Shown: positions 7,426 to 16,770, counted from the first letter of the stretch. The stretch is 64,000 nt of DNA from Deltaproteobacteria bacterium (GCA_022601195.1 JAHZIX010000026.1:58242-122241), one strand, 5' to 3'. Notes: generated by a model from the sequence alone, not told the origin. Translations and numbers: made by a program.

Positions 7426-9858
7426 CTACCTCAAACGGGCCGCGATTCCCTGCAGCGTTTCACCCAATCCCGCTCGCTGCTTGTCCGTGGCAGCATTGCC
7501 CTCTTCTTTCTCGAGAGCCGTCGCCAAGGATGTCAGCTGGTTCGCCAGATCTTCGTCCCGAGCTCCGGCTTGGAGGCGGGCAGCTGAGTTGTCGAGGGCC
7601 ATGGTCAGGTCGGAGGCGAGGGACTCCTTCAACGCCTCGGCTCGTTGGAGTTGGCCAAGGTAGGCCTGGGCGACGACCGGTTCCGCGGGCCAACTGACGG
7701 GGAATTGCTGCTGCGGGTTGAAAACCCTACCTTGGTCGGCCACGGTTGCTGCGGCGATCTCGCTATCGGATAAGTGCTCGCTAGGAGTTAGGGCGAAGAC
7801 GTCGAGGCCTCGGGCGATTTCGGTGCCGTAGATGCGGCCGTTGTACCAATAGGTTGACCAGTACCCGGCGAGGACCAAATCCTCTGCATCGATGGGGCCA
7901 CGGTCGAAGTAGGCGATCTCGGTGGGGTTGGCGGAGTCGGTGAAATCCATCACCGAGACGCCCCCTTGGTACCAGGCCTGGACGAAGATGTCGCGACCCG
8001 GAACGGGGACAATGGAGCCATTGTGGGCCACGCAATTTTCCTCTTCGAGCTGCGGCGCTGGCATTTTGAAGTAGCTCTGGAATTCGAGCTTGCCATCGAC
8101 GATGTCGTAGATGGCGTCGGCGCCCCAAGTTAGAGGATCGAAGGATCGGCAGCGCGGCCGGCTACCACCACCCCATTCGTCGGTGAAGAGGACCTTCGTG
8201 CCGTCGTTGTTGAAAGTCGCCGAGTGCCAGTAGGCAAAGCCTTGGTCGACGACCTCATCCATGCGCTGTGGGTGGAGTGGGTCGGAGATGTCGAACAGGA
8301 TGCCATTGCCCGAGCACGCTCCGGCGGCAATTCCCAGTTCCGGAAAAACGGTGATGTCGTGGCAGTGATCGGTTTGACTGGTCTCCTGGGTTTCGTCGCC
8401 GTGGTCGCCGCCCCTCCACAGTCCTCCCAAAACCCCTTCCTTGGAATCGGCAAAGACAGCCGGGCTGCCGACGATGCGTGCCTTGGATGGATCGTCGACG
8501 GGGATTTCGATGACGTCGATGCGAAATAGCGCAGTGCGGTCATCGCCGGGAGCCTCGCCAATGCAGCCTTCCAGCTCCTCTTCCTTGCGCACCGAGGCGG
8601 TGCCGGAGTTGTAGACGATGATCTTGCCGTCATCGCCGGGGCCGGCTACCACCGAATGAGTGTGGGAGCCGCGGCAAGTCTGCACCGCACCCACTTGGAC
8701 CGGCCGGGTCAGGTCGCTGATGTCGAAGATGCGGATGCCGCGGAACCGGTCGGTGCTGATGTCCTCGTCGATTCCCTCGAGGCCACAGTCGAGCCGTCCT
8801 CGGGTCTGTTCCACCGACATGATCAGCAGGTGACCCACGATGGAGACGTCGCCCTGACCCCCGGGACAGACCACGGAGCTGAGCAGGTTGGGCAATCCAT
8901 TATCAGCCAAGCGGTAGATGTTGAAGCCGTGATAGCTACCGGCCACCAGCACATCATCCACGAAGGCCATGTCGGTATTGGAGAAACTCAGCAGTGGCGA
9001 GCGCTCATCGTCGTCGTCACCGCCGTCCTCGTCGTCATCTTTTTTCTCGTCGGTATCCGGGCGCAGGCGGTCCGACGGTAGCTCGATGGGGTGATCCGGG
9101 TCGAAGAAACCGGCTGGTTTTGGCAAGGAGGCAAGGAGCTTCAGGTTGAGAATCGCTTGACCGGCATCCTCGAATCCGGGCGCTAGGCCGGCCCGAGGGT
9201 CAGATGAAAGACCGACCAGCAACGCGTTCATGCGCTCGATCTCGGCGGTCTGGCTGTTGGTGATATCTGAAGTGAAATCGAATAGCACCGGGTCATAGGC
9301 CGAACCGGACTGTTCCAGCAGATCATCGACCATGGTCACCGCACCCTCGTGGTGAGGAATCATCAGCTCTAGGAACAGCCGATCAAAAGCCGTGTCTTTG
9401 GATGCTGCCAGCTCGGCCATTTGCTCCGGGGTGGCCATGCCGGCCATGGAGTGGTCCATGTGCATCGCTTCGTGAGCCGTTGGGTCCGGCACGTCCTCTC
9501 CCCGTTCTCTCAGCCACTGCTGCATGAATTCGATCTCGTCACCCTGGGAAGCATTGATGCGCCCGGCCACGTCGATCAGCTCCGGCCGGTTGGTGCGCTC
9601 GGCCACCAATTCAGCCATCTGAAGTGCCTGGTTATGATGCGGGATCATGTCCTGCATAAACCGTGCATCGGCGGGCGAGTACCGTGTCTTGGCGATCTCG
9701 ATCGCCTTGTCTGCGCTCAGCTCCCGGACCGGTTCCCCCGGCGCCCCCGGCTGGATGATAGGCGCTTGAGCCAGGCTGGTGGTCCCGAGGGATAGCAGCA
9801 TGATTCCTAGGCAGGTTTTCCGAAGCAATCGAATCAAGGGATCAGAAGTTGCGATCAT
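7426..9858 (-). CDS. Secreted DUF305 + LVIVD-repeat beta-propeller protein
   Basis: ATG 9858 is chosen because GAGGAG lies 8 nt upstream; the GTG at 9867 sits on that site. A signal peptide (about 1-31, ending TTSLAQ) is followed by two DUF305 half-repeats (about 45-215). Each half has a MIPHH motif (FMQDMIPHHNQALQMAEL and LFLELMIPHHEGAV), which in DUF305 proteins is His/Met-rich and linked to metal or copper handling. A run rich in Asp (about 275-285) leads into a propeller (about 290-740) built of LVIVD-type repeats (VDDVLVAGSYHGFNIYRL, GIRIFDISDLTRPVQVG, GVSVMDFTDSANPTEIAYFDRG). A helical tail follows. The product is about 810 aa and should be periplasmic or surface-bound. It may bind metal and scaffold other proteins; an enzymatic role is not evident. 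Confidence 0.85.
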   Translation of the reverse strand: MIATSDPLIRLLRKTCLGIMLLSLGTTSLAQAPIIQPGAPGEPVRELSADKAIEIAKTRYSPADARFMQDMIPHHNQALQMAELVAERTNRPELIDVAGRINASQGDEIEFMQQWLRERGEDVPDPTAHEAMHMDHSMAGMATPEQMAELAASKDTAFDRLFLELMIPHHEGAVTMVDDLLEQSGSAYDPVLFDFTSDITNSQTAEIERMNALLVGLSSDPRAGLAPGFEDAGQAILNLKLLASLPKPAGFFDPDHPIELPSDRLRPDTDEKKDDDEDGGDDDDERSPLLSFSNTDMAFVDDVLVAGSYHGFNIYRLADNGLPNLLSSVVCPGGQGDVSIVGHLLIMSVEQTRGRLDCGLEGIDEDISTDRFRGIRIFDISDLTRPVQVGAVQTCRGSHTHSVVAGPGDDGKIIVYNSGTASVRKEEELEGCIGEAPGDDRTALFRIDVIEIPVDDPSKARIVGSPAVFADSKEGVLGGLWRGGDHGDETQETSQTDHCHDITVFPELGIAAGACSGNGILFDISDPLHPQRMDEVVDQGFAYWHSATFNNDGTKVLFTDEWGGGSRPRCRSFDPLTWGADAIYDIVDGKLEFQSYFKMPAPQLEEENCVAHNGSIVPVPGRDIFVQAWYQGGVSVMDFTDSANPTEIAYFDRGPIDAEDLVLAGYWSTYWYNGRIYGTEIARGLDVFALTPSEHLSDSEIAAATVADQGRVFNPQQQFPVSWPAEPVVAQAYLGQLQRAEALKESLASDLTMALDNSAARLQAGARDEDLANQLTSLATALEKEEGNAATDKQRAGLGETLQGIAARLR

Positions 9859-10220
9859 GGGATTCACTCCTCAGGGGAAATCGAGGCCGAATTCGGTCGT
9901 CGGGGATTGGCGAACGTCAGTTTCCCTCCAATCTATCAGACCAAGCCCCTTTCCTTTGTCGGCAATTCGCCCCGTCTTTTGCTGGGTTTCCAGCTGTTGA
10001 GAGATGGAGAGAAAATCAATCAAAGTAGGTACTGGCCTAAGGGTCGGGAGTCGGTAAGAAACAAGGGCTAGCTGCTTCTAGAACCACTCGGTGCAACCCG
10101 AGAAGGGAGATGGAGCCGGCTCGGGAGCTGGAGTGGATCGTTCATGGGGTCATTTGCCTCTATGATTTCGCCTACTCTTAGAGAGGAACCGGCTCAGGGC
10201 CCTTAGGAGAAGGAAGACGA
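9859..10220. other. Intergenic region with divergent promoters, no gene seen
   Basis: This 362-bp gap separates two divergent genes (DUF305/LVIVD minus, DinB plus) and must hold both promoters. I see no convincing consensus promoter, repeat or small gene. The DinB gene has an AGGAGAAGGAAG ribosome-site region at its right end. Confidence 0.5.
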
Positions 10221-10718
10221 ATGGAATCCATTGACCTCATTCGTGACAATTTGAACAAGAGTAGGGATCGCGTCCTCGCACGGGTTGAAGAGATGCGTCC
10301 CCACGGTGTGATATTCCCGACCCCTGAAGGAGGGGGCCACACTCTGTGGGTGCTCGGGCACCTGGCATTCATCGAAGGGCTCGTGGTGCAGGGGTTCATG
10401 CTGGCCCAGCCGAATCCATTGGCCAGTTGGGAGGAGCTCTTCGACGCCGGAGACCCGACCGGGGACGCTGGGCAATACCCTCCCTTCGATCAGGTCTTGG
10501 CCAAGTGTCGAGAGGTCCGGGAGTCCACCTTGAAGCTCCTGAGCTCTCTGTCCGAAGAAGATCTCGACAGAGCGAGTGCGAATCCTCCGGAAGGTTTCGA
10601 AGAGATCTTCGGAACCTATCGGCTTTGTTTTCAGTTCGTCGCTGACCATTGGTACATGCATCGTGGCCAACTGGCTGACTCGCGGCGAGCTGCTGGGTTG
10701 GAGCGAATGTGGTTCTAG
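10221..10718 (+). CDS. DinB-family four-helix protein
   Basis: This is a 165-aa DinB/YfiT-type protein with helices in the usual order. Candidate metal-ligand histidines lie in GHLAFIEG (about 52) and in the C-terminal DHWYMHRGQLADSRRAAG (about 144-149). That C-terminal motif is typical of the fold, in which three histidines hold a divalent metal. Family members include thiol-dependent S-transferases (bacillithiol or mycothiol) and damage-induced proteins; the reaction here is unknown. The start has a good purine-rich ribosome site (aggagaaggaag). It is followed by a 244-bp gap before the next kinase, so it is probably monocistronic. Confidence 0.85.
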   Translation: MESIDLIRDNLNKSRDRVLARVEEMRPHGVIFPTPEGGGHTLWVLGHLAFIEGLVVQGFMLAQPNPLASWEELFDAGDPTGDAGQYPPFDQVLAKCREVRESTLKLLSSLSEEDLDRASANPPEGFEEIFGTYRLCFQFVADHWYMHRGQLADSRRAAGLERMWF

Positions 10719-10933
10719 ACCCTTTCTCTCGCCACACTTCTGCTGTGGCTCCCCATTTGCCAGGACCTGCGGCGTCAGGAGGCGATTCAGCTCTAGGGCA
10801 GAGAGTCACTCTGCTTGCGCCATTGAAGGAGGATTGGATCTGGATCTTCAGGAACCTATGCTCGTCAGATCTTTTCGAGGAATGGAATCTGCCGGTGCCC
10901 CGGGGGAATTGTGGCCTAGTCAAATATGAAAAG

Positions 10934-10966
10934 GGGGGAGTCACCTATATGAGCGCCTTGGCATGA
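10934..10966 (+). promoter_or_regulatory. Ribosome site plus 5-codon minicistron overlapping the kinase start
   Basis: A GGGGGAG ribosome site (10934-10940) lies 8 nt before an ATG at 10949 that opens a five-codon frame, M-S-A-L-A-stop. Its TGA (10964-10966) overlaps the kinase ATG (10963) as ATGA. The kinase frame has no other start codon nearby and no ribosome site of its own at the usual distance. Translation of the kinase may therefore depend on re-initiation after the minicistron. Confidence 0.45.
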
Positions 10967-12276
10967 GTGAGTTACCGGCACTTGGAAGGGGATTTCGTTT
11001 CCTTCGTAAGCTGGGAGAGGGGTGGTCGGCGGAGGTCTTTGAGGCGGAGCTAATGGAGCCGCGCTATGGGCTGGAGCCCGGCACTCGCGTGGCTCTAAAG
11101 GCCTACAGGCCGGAGATCTATGACCAGGACGCGAACATTCGCCAGAGGATCGAACGTGAATCTCACTTGATGATGCAGATCGATCATCCCAACGTCTTGT
11201 CCGCCTTCGATCTCCTCAATCTCGAATTTCAGGGCGAATCGCGGCTGACACTGGTGTTGGAGTTTTGCGGTGGTGGTGACTTGGAGAGCCTTGTCTCGAC
11301 GAAGTTTCCTCTAGGTCCGGAAGAAATTCTCGCAGTCGTTACCGGTCTCGTCGCGGGCCTTTCAGAGATCCGAAGGGCTGGGATTTTGCACCGTGACCTC
11401 AAACCACAGAACATTTTGGTAGCGGAGAATGATATCTGCAAGGTCGGAGACTTCGGTGTCGCTCGGCATATTCTCGAGTCAACCGTGACCGGCACAGAAC
11501 AGTTCCTCGGGACTCTTCGGTACGCTCCTCCGGAGGTACTCGATGGTGCAAGGGAAACAGAGAAGTCGGATATCTATTCTTTAGGGACCGTTTTCTACCA
11601 GATTCTGTACGGTCGGCCCCCCATAGATGATGTGAGGAAATTTACCGCGATCATAACGGCGATCTCACGAGGTGGACTTGACTGGCCTGAAGGGGAAGAG
11701 CGCTTCGCGCAGGTACCGACGCTTGCCCACCTCTTGGTTGAGCTCATGAGCCAAAGAATGTGTCTTCGGAGACCCGAGGAACGACCTACCATTCAGGAAG
11801 TCTGTCAGTGGCTTGCCGCCAGGCGGAGAGCGGCCCCTTTGCAGGCTGCATTGATCGAGTTGGTATTGGCCGTTCTCACTGAGAAGGTGGAGGAGTGGAA
11901 GAGGGAGAGATCCTCAACCGCTTTCGTCTTCGTCGGCTACAACGCTCGGCGCATCGCAGAAGCTTTGACTGACGAGGAGGCCGTGCGAGTGATAATAGGT
12001 TACGGGGCATCGGTGATCGAAGCCCGAGAGGAGCTCCTGGACTGTGCGGTGGCCTTTTTGCCTTTCAACGAGTATGCCCAGCTCAGCAAGGAGAAGAGGC
12101 ACGAATTCGTCGATGCGTTTCGCAGCGGATACCGGCCTTTCGTTGAGTGGGGGCCCTGGGATGAGCACCTAGAGAGGAAGCGCCGGGAAGGGATCTATCG
12201 CCGCAGTAAGCGGGAGCTGATCGACTTGGAGTCGGACCCGGAGATCCTGAAGAAGCTGGGCGTCTCGGAATCTTGA
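10963..12276 (+). CDS. Cytoplasmic Ser/Thr protein kinase with unknown C-terminal domain
   Basis: This is a 437-aa Hanks-type kinase. The kinase domain (about 10-285) has a Gly loop LGEGWSAEVF, the catalytic Lys in VALKAYRP (about 46), HRDLKPQN (Asp about 145), DFG (about 163-165) and the activation-segment end GTLRYAPPEV. No transmembrane helix is seen. After about residue 290 comes a domain of about 145 residues that I do not recognise (SSTAFVFVGYNARRIAEALTDEEAVRV, FVEWGPWDEHLERKRREG). It has alternating strands and helices and could bind a regulator. No TPR or TIR signature is visible. The next gene (12528) encodes a two-TM protein on the same strand, a possible partner. Confidence 0.85.
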   Translation: MSELPALGRGFRFLRKLGEGWSAEVFEAELMEPRYGLEPGTRVALKAYRPEIYDQDANIRQRIERESHLMMQIDHPNVLSAFDLLNLEFQGESRLTLVLEFCGGGDLESLVSTKFPLGPEEILAVVTGLVAGLSEIRRAGILHRDLKPQNILVAENDICKVGDFGVARHILESTVTGTEQFLGTLRYAPPEVLDGARETEKSDIYSLGTVFYQILYGRPPIDDVRKFTAIITAISRGGLDWPEGEERFAQVPTLAHLLVELMSQRMCLRRPEERPTIQEVCQWLAARRRAAPLQAALIELVLAVLTEKVEEWKRERSSTAFVFVGYNARRIAEALTDEEAVRVIIGYGASVIEAREELLDCAVAFLPFNEYAQLSKEKRHEFVDAFRSGYRPFVEWGPWDEHLERKRREGIYRRSKRELIDLESDPEILKKLGVSES

Positions 12277-12527
12277 GTAGAGACGGTCCGACTCGAGCGG
12301 TGGTACGGGATGGCCTGATGCTTCGCTGGTGACGGCTCAGCTCCGGTCGAGTTGAGAACCTATCAGTCATCCAGGGGAGATGAGAATTCTGGCCTGTCGT
12401 GACGCGATGGACGCGGTTTTCTCTCGGTAGGGCCAATTGGAAGCTGGATTGGAGCCAATCCCTTGCCCTTGGAGGTTTGCAAGTTTTAGAGGATCTATTC
12501 TGGAAATGCAATGGTGAGAAAAAGCTC

Positions 12528-13262
12528 ATGAAACGTTTGACAATATGGTTTCTCTTCCTTGTTCTGGCCTGCATTGGTCTTCTCCTGCTAGTCGTGAAGG
12601 TCTACCAGCCGGAAGAGATTGGCGCAGAGTTGTTCAGGACGATTTTGCAGGTCCTTGCAATCGTCATTTTCGGGCAGGTGGTTTCCCTCGTTGCAACCAG
12701 TCTCTCCCGCGAGCGCAAGCGGATGGATTCACTTTTCGAATTCAAACGGGGGATTCTGGGACAGCTAAATTCTACCTATGCAAGTGCAAAAAGAGTACGG
12801 CGTCTCCTGCGGGCACGGGGACTCGTATTTCGCACGGATGAGGTCCCCTTGACTCTCGACGAGCATTTTCCGGAAGCGGTCGCCATCGAGAGAGACCCTT
12901 ACGACCAGTACCTCCAGGAGCTGGTAGATATTCAACTCACCATCGAAACTATCGGGCGGGAGGTGGTAGCTTCCAGGTTTGCTTTCAGAGACCCTCGAGC
13001 TATCGAAATGGGTTTGCGCTCAATGGATGATTATCTGAACGGAATCCTCCATGAGTATCAGTTTCTGTTCTCTAGATTTCGAGAGTCTTCTCAGGTCAGT
13101 CTCGATGAGCTCGTTCGCCTGCGGGATTTTCTGGGCCGGTATTCAGGCTCTGAATTTGAGAGAGATTTCATTCTGCAATACGCCAAGGTGCTCCGGGAGC
13201 TTCGTGAGGATCTACTTTCTGCGAGCAGGAGTGCCGTCCTGGGGAGCCCAGGAGGTGGATGA
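12528..13262 (+). CDS. Two-TM membrane protein with helical cytoplasmic domain, unknown
   Basis: ATG 12528 is preferred over an upstream GTG (12399) because it opens the first transmembrane helix (MKRLTIWFLFLVLACIGLLLLV) and has GTGAG 9 nt upstream. A second hydrophobic helix (ILQVLAIVIFGQVVSLVATSL) follows a short loop. The remaining roughly 180 residues are charged and helical, including an RRLLRARGL stretch and a predicted coiled coil (QYLQELVDIQLTIETIGREV). The product is 244 aa. I do not recognise a characterised family. It lies about 250 bp after the kinase gene, so co-transcription is possible but not proved. Its end is only 18 bp from the convergent ADOP gene. Confidence 0.7.
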   Translation: MKRLTIWFLFLVLACIGLLLLVVKVYQPEEIGAELFRTILQVLAIVIFGQVVSLVATSLSRERKRMDSLFEFKRGILGQLNSTYASAKRVRRLLRARGLVFRTDEVPLTLDEHFPEAVAIERDPYDQYLQELVDIQLTIETIGREVVASRFAFRDPRAIEMGLRSMDDYLNGILHEYQFLFSRFRESSQVSLDELVRLRDFLGRYSGSEFERDFILQYAKVLRELREDLLSASRSAVLGSPGGG

Positions 13263-13280
13263 GGTCCTGTTCTGCAAGGG

Positions 13281-16112
13281 CTAGCTATTTCGGAGTTCCT
13301 CGTTCGGGTCGATGCGGAGGCCACGGCGGGCGGGCCCGACTGCTGCCACAAGGCCGACAAGGATCATCACAGCGGTGGCTGCGGGGATGACTCCCGGGAC
13401 GCTCCATCCACCCACCTTTTCTGCCGGCAGCAAGTAGTTGAGCACGAGGGCAACGAGGATTCCAATGGTCGTTCCAACGGCTATCTGGCCGACAGCTCGT
13501 TTGAAGATGCTGCCAAGAAGGCGGTGCGGTTGCGCTCCCAAGGCGGACCGGATGCCGATCTCCCGACGGCGTTGGTTGATCGTAAAGGACATGAGGGCGT
13601 AGATGCCGGCGGCGGAGAGTAAGAGAACGCTGAGGGTGACCGCCCCGAGGGAAAAGGCGCCAATATTGTTCCCCGCTGCCTTTTGGCGATAGATCTCGTC
13701 CAAGGTCAGGATGTCCTTTATTCGCAGGTTCGGATCTAAGGTGGTCACGATTTCTCGCAGTCGGCTGGTCATGGCGATCGGGTCGGTGCCGATGCGAAGG
13801 GAAAGGCTGGGAGCGGACATTTGGCCTGCTTCTGCAGGGTGATAGACAGTGCCATGAGTCGCGTTCCCAGGGCGGTCGATCACCACTCCGACGATCTCGT
13901 ACCAGGTTAGCGCCTGTTGCGCCGTCGACTCCTGTCGGCGGTCGCTAGGGAGGTAGCGAAAACGGCGCCCCAAGGGGTTGCCGCTTCCCAAGAGCTGTTT
14001 CACAAAGGTCTGGTTGACGATGGCTGAGGTGCTCTCGGCATCGAGGTCACCCACCTCGGAGATGGCTGTCTCGAAATCAGAGGCTTCGAAGTGGCGCCCG
14101 GTGAGGAGAGGAATCTCGAAGACGTTGAAGAAGGCCAGGTCCACTTGATTTTTCTGCACTAGGCTGCGGCGAAGGAGTTGGGCATCCTGCCGGCTCTGCT
14201 GCACCGGTGGCGCTGGACCCACCTCGATTCGTTCCCAGGGCTCATCACCGGGAAGTACTCCTACGGTGACTCCCAGAACGCCGGGTTCGGCGTTGAGCCG
14301 TCGGACCAACTCGATCTGACGTCCGGCGAAGCGGTCGGCAGTGGAGAGTGAAGGAGGGTGCTCTCTGTTGGCCAAGGCAGTGTTGGCCAGTGCGGTGCTG
14401 GCTGGCTCTGAGCTGGCTGCCACTGAGCGGGTGCCCTCCGTGGCCTCCAGCAGGTTCCCGTCCATGGCGAGTTTGGCAGTCAGATATTCCTCGGAAGGGA
14501 AGCCGGGGCCCAGAACGCCTTTTCGGACCGTACCCCAGCCGATTTCCACCGCTGCCGGTAGAGCAGCTAGGGAGAGAGCTACCTGGGCGACTACCAGAGC
14601 GGTCCAGGTCGCGCCGAGCCGCATACCCGTGCGGTTGCCTAAGGCGTGGAGGCCGGTCTGCATCTGACGTCCGGTGGCTTTGATAGCGGGAACGAGGCCC
14701 GCGATTGCGGCGGCGACCACCGCCAGTCCGGCAGCAAAGAGGACCGCTCGTAGGGAGAGAGTAAAGTCCATCCAAAAGGGAGCTCCTGCGCTCAAATCGG
14801 AAACCAGATTGCGCTCCGCCCAGCGTAGGGCCAGGCCAACCACCAGGAGTGCCAAGCTCGCGGCCCCCCCCGCTAGCACGAGCATCTCGACAAAGAGTTG
14901 GCCGACGATTCGGCCTCTGCTCGCGCCCAAGGCGTATCGTGCTGCGAACTCTTCTTGGCGCATGACGATGCGCGCGTAGACAAGAATGGCGATATTGGCG
15001 CACGGCGGAATGAGCAGAAGAGTGACGAGGACCAGAATGAGTCGGACCAACCAGCGATCGGTATCGCCGGTAAGAGCCAGGGCATAGGGCTTGAGAATCG
15101 GGCGGAGCTGCTCCATGAGCTCCGGAGTCACGGTTGGGGAAGGAAGGAGACCCAGGGCTGCCAATTCCGCTTCGGCGCTCTCTAAGGTGGCACCAGGGGC
15201 GAGGCGGGCAAAGACGGCAAGCTCCTGGGGGCCAGCTAAGGTCCCGCGATCCGTTCTCAGGGGGATCCAAAAACGATGATTCACTGGAAACGCGAAGCCC
15301 TCCGGCATGACGCCGACAACCGTGTGGGGGGCTCCGCCGAAGTGAATGATCTGCCCGAGGACCTTCGGGTCGGCGGAAAATCGGGATTGCCATACGTCGT
15401 AGCCCAACACGACTACCGGGGCTGCGCCGGGGATCTCGTCGGTTGCGGAGAGAGTTCGCCCCAGAAGCGGTGAAGTCCTAGCCAGCCGGAATCCGGAAGC
15501 CGTCATTTGGGCGAGGGACACCGGCTCGGCGAGCCTGCTCCTTGAAACGGAGCTGAAAGGACCGTTACCGATGACGAGATTGCGTTCGATCGTGTGGAAG
15601 GCACCAATGTCTTGGAGCGATTGCACGGTGGTGCGCCATCGCTCCAGGTCTTGGAGGGCCGTATCGTGGAGCCGTTGGGCCCTTTCGTTCCAGGTCTGAA
15701 TGGCGACGATTCGGTCACCTTCGTCGAGGGGCAGGCTGCCTCCATAGGCCAACTCGAACACCATGAAGACGACCACCCCAATGGCAATGGCGATGGTCAT
15801 AGCCAGGCCACCGACAAGAGTCAATCCCCAAGACTGGCGAAGCTTGCGGATCCCTAGTTTGATGTCGAGCCAAAAGGTGTCGAGCCAGGGCAGACCTCGA
15901 GCTTCCCGTCCGGCCTCCTGGAGCTGGGTCAGACCTCCAAGATCCAGACGGGCGGATCGGCGGGCTTGCTCCGGGGTCATGCCCTGGCGAACCTTCTCCT
16001 CTTCCGCCATGGCTAAATGGGCTTCCAGTTCCAGATGGAACTCGCGGTCCTGTTTCCCGAGGTGCAGGAAGCCTGCGATGCGCGCCAAGATCGTGTGAAC
16101 CAGTGCTCTCAT
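13281..16112 (-). CDS. ADOP-family FtsX/MacB-like permease
   Basis: This 943-aa membrane protein has the plan of the acidobacterial duplicated orphan permease family. A cytoplasmic N-terminal segment (FHLELEAHLAMAEEEKVRQGM, then ARLDLGG) precedes the first TM near 100. A MacB-like periplasmic core follows (about 125-330), then an FtsX block of three helices (about 355-480), a second periplasmic core (about 540-790) and a second FtsX block ending RRGLRIDPNEELRNS. It has no ATPase domain, as usual for the orphan permeases. The substrate is unknown; MacB relatives move peptides or lipoproteins or work as mechanotransmission proteins. The PadR gene ends 3 nt upstream, so the pair is one operon. 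Confidence 0.9.
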   Translation of the reverse strand: MRALVHTILARIAGFLHLGKQDREFHLELEAHLAMAEEEKVRQGMTPEQARRSARLDLGGLTQLQEAGREARGLPWLDTFWLDIKLGIRKLRQSWGLTLVGGLAMTIAIAIGVVVFMVFELAYGGSLPLDEGDRIVAIQTWNERAQRLHDTALQDLERWRTTVQSLQDIGAFHTIERNLVIGNGPFSSVSRSRLAEPVSLAQMTASGFRLARTSPLLGRTLSATDEIPGAAPVVVLGYDVWQSRFSADPKVLGQIIHFGGAPHTVVGVMPEGFAFPVNHRFWIPLRTDRGTLAGPQELAVFARLAPGATLESAEAELAALGLLPSPTVTPELMEQLRPILKPYALALTGDTDRWLVRLILVLVTLLLIPPCANIAILVYARIVMRQEEFAARYALGASRGRIVGQLFVEMLVLAGGAASLALLVVGLALRWAERNLVSDLSAGAPFWMDFTLSLRAVLFAAGLAVVAAAIAGLVPAIKATGRQMQTGLHALGNRTGMRLGATWTALVVAQVALSLAALPAAVEIGWGTVRKGVLGPGFPSEEYLTAKLAMDGNLLEATEGTRSVAASSEPASTALANTALANREHPPSLSTADRFAGRQIELVRRLNAEPGVLGVTVGVLPGDEPWERIEVGPAPPVQQSRQDAQLLRRSLVQKNQVDLAFFNVFEIPLLTGRHFEASDFETAISEVGDLDAESTSAIVNQTFVKQLLGSGNPLGRRFRYLPSDRRQESTAQQALTWYEIVGVVIDRPGNATHGTVYHPAEAGQMSAPSLSLRIGTDPIAMTSRLREIVTTLDPNLRIKDILTLDEIYRQKAAGNNIGAFSLGAVTLSVLLLSAAGIYALMSFTINQRRREIGIRSALGAQPHRLLGSIFKRAVGQIAVGTTIGILVALVLNYLLPAEKVGGWSVPGVIPAATAVMILVGLVAAVGPARRGLRIDPNEELRNS

Positions 16113-16115
16113 CGG

Positions 16116-16460
16116 CTAGCTCCCGGTCTCCGGCTGTAAGACTCGGCCGACCACTCCGGAAATTCTTTGCCAATTCTCGGTTTCGGCCTGCAGTTGGGCT
16201 TGGCCAGCCTTCGTCACGGCGTAGAACTTTGCCTTTCGGTTGTTCTCGGATTTGCCCCATTCGGCGCTGACCCATTTTTTCTGGACGAGACGAACCAGGC
16301 ATAGGTAGATGGTTCCTTGGTTGACGATGAGGGCGCCTTGGCCCACTTGTTCGAGGCGGCGTCCGATACCGTAGCCGTGCAAGGGCCCCATTTGCTCCAA
16401 AGTCTTGAGCACCATGAGGTCTAGAGTGCCCTGGAGAATTTGCGATCGTGTTTCCGTCAT
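16116..16460 (-). CDS. PadR-family transcriptional regulator
   Basis: This 114-aa winged-helix protein matches PadR: ILQGTLDLMVLKTLEQMGPLHGYGIGRRL, the DNA-binding region around GALIVNQGTIYLCLVRL, and the wing KFYAVTKAGQAQLQ. ATG 16460 is chosen because AGGAGG lies 6 nt upstream. A longer frame to 16517 begins inside a direct repeat and adds no family sequence. In Acidobacteria such PadR genes commonly precede ADOP permeases, and repression of the permease operon is the likely role. The 21-bp direct repeat upstream (16469-16522) is a candidate control element. Confidence 0.9.
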   Translation of the reverse strand: MTETRSQILQGTLDLMVLKTLEQMGPLHGYGIGRRLEQVGQGALIVNQGTIYLCLVRLVQKKWVSAEWGKSENNRKAKFYAVTKAGQAQLQAETENWQRISGVVGRVLQPETGS

Positions 16461-16468
16461 GGGTTCCC

Positions 16469-16522
16469 TCCTGTGGGATGTCAAGAGGAGCGTATGTTTG
16501 TTCCTGTGGGATGTCAAGAGGA
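16469..16522. repeat. 21-bp direct repeat in the PadR leader
   Basis: The same 21 bp (core ctgtgggatgtcaagagg) occur at 16469-16489 and 16502-16522, 33 bp apart, about three helical turns. Read on the minus strand, the repeat nearest the gene includes the PadR ribosome site. It may be a PadR-binding site or a small duplication. In the rest of the 16461-16782 gap I see only the promoter-like hexamer of the next gene. Confidence 0.6.
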
Positions 16523-16770
16523 AGGGGTAGACTCTCCTTCCTTTGGTTCCCTGAATGCTCTCTGTTCTGTGGGAATCAAAGATGCAAAAGAGATTGGGCG
16601 TTGCTCGAGGTTCTTCTGGTCAAGGGGCTGGCTAAGGGGCAAACGAAAAACAGTTTCTAAAGAATCAAGATGGCGTCAACGGATCTTGGTGTAGCGAATT
16701 TGATCTCTTGTTGGTCTCGGCCAGGGCGATCGGGGGCGAGCCTCAATAGGGGCCATTCTGATCGAGCAGG

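Noticed and set aside
10963..12276. TIR or effector domain at the kinase C-terminus
   Set aside because: No TIR catalytic Glu context or other effector motif is visible, so I left the domain as unknown.
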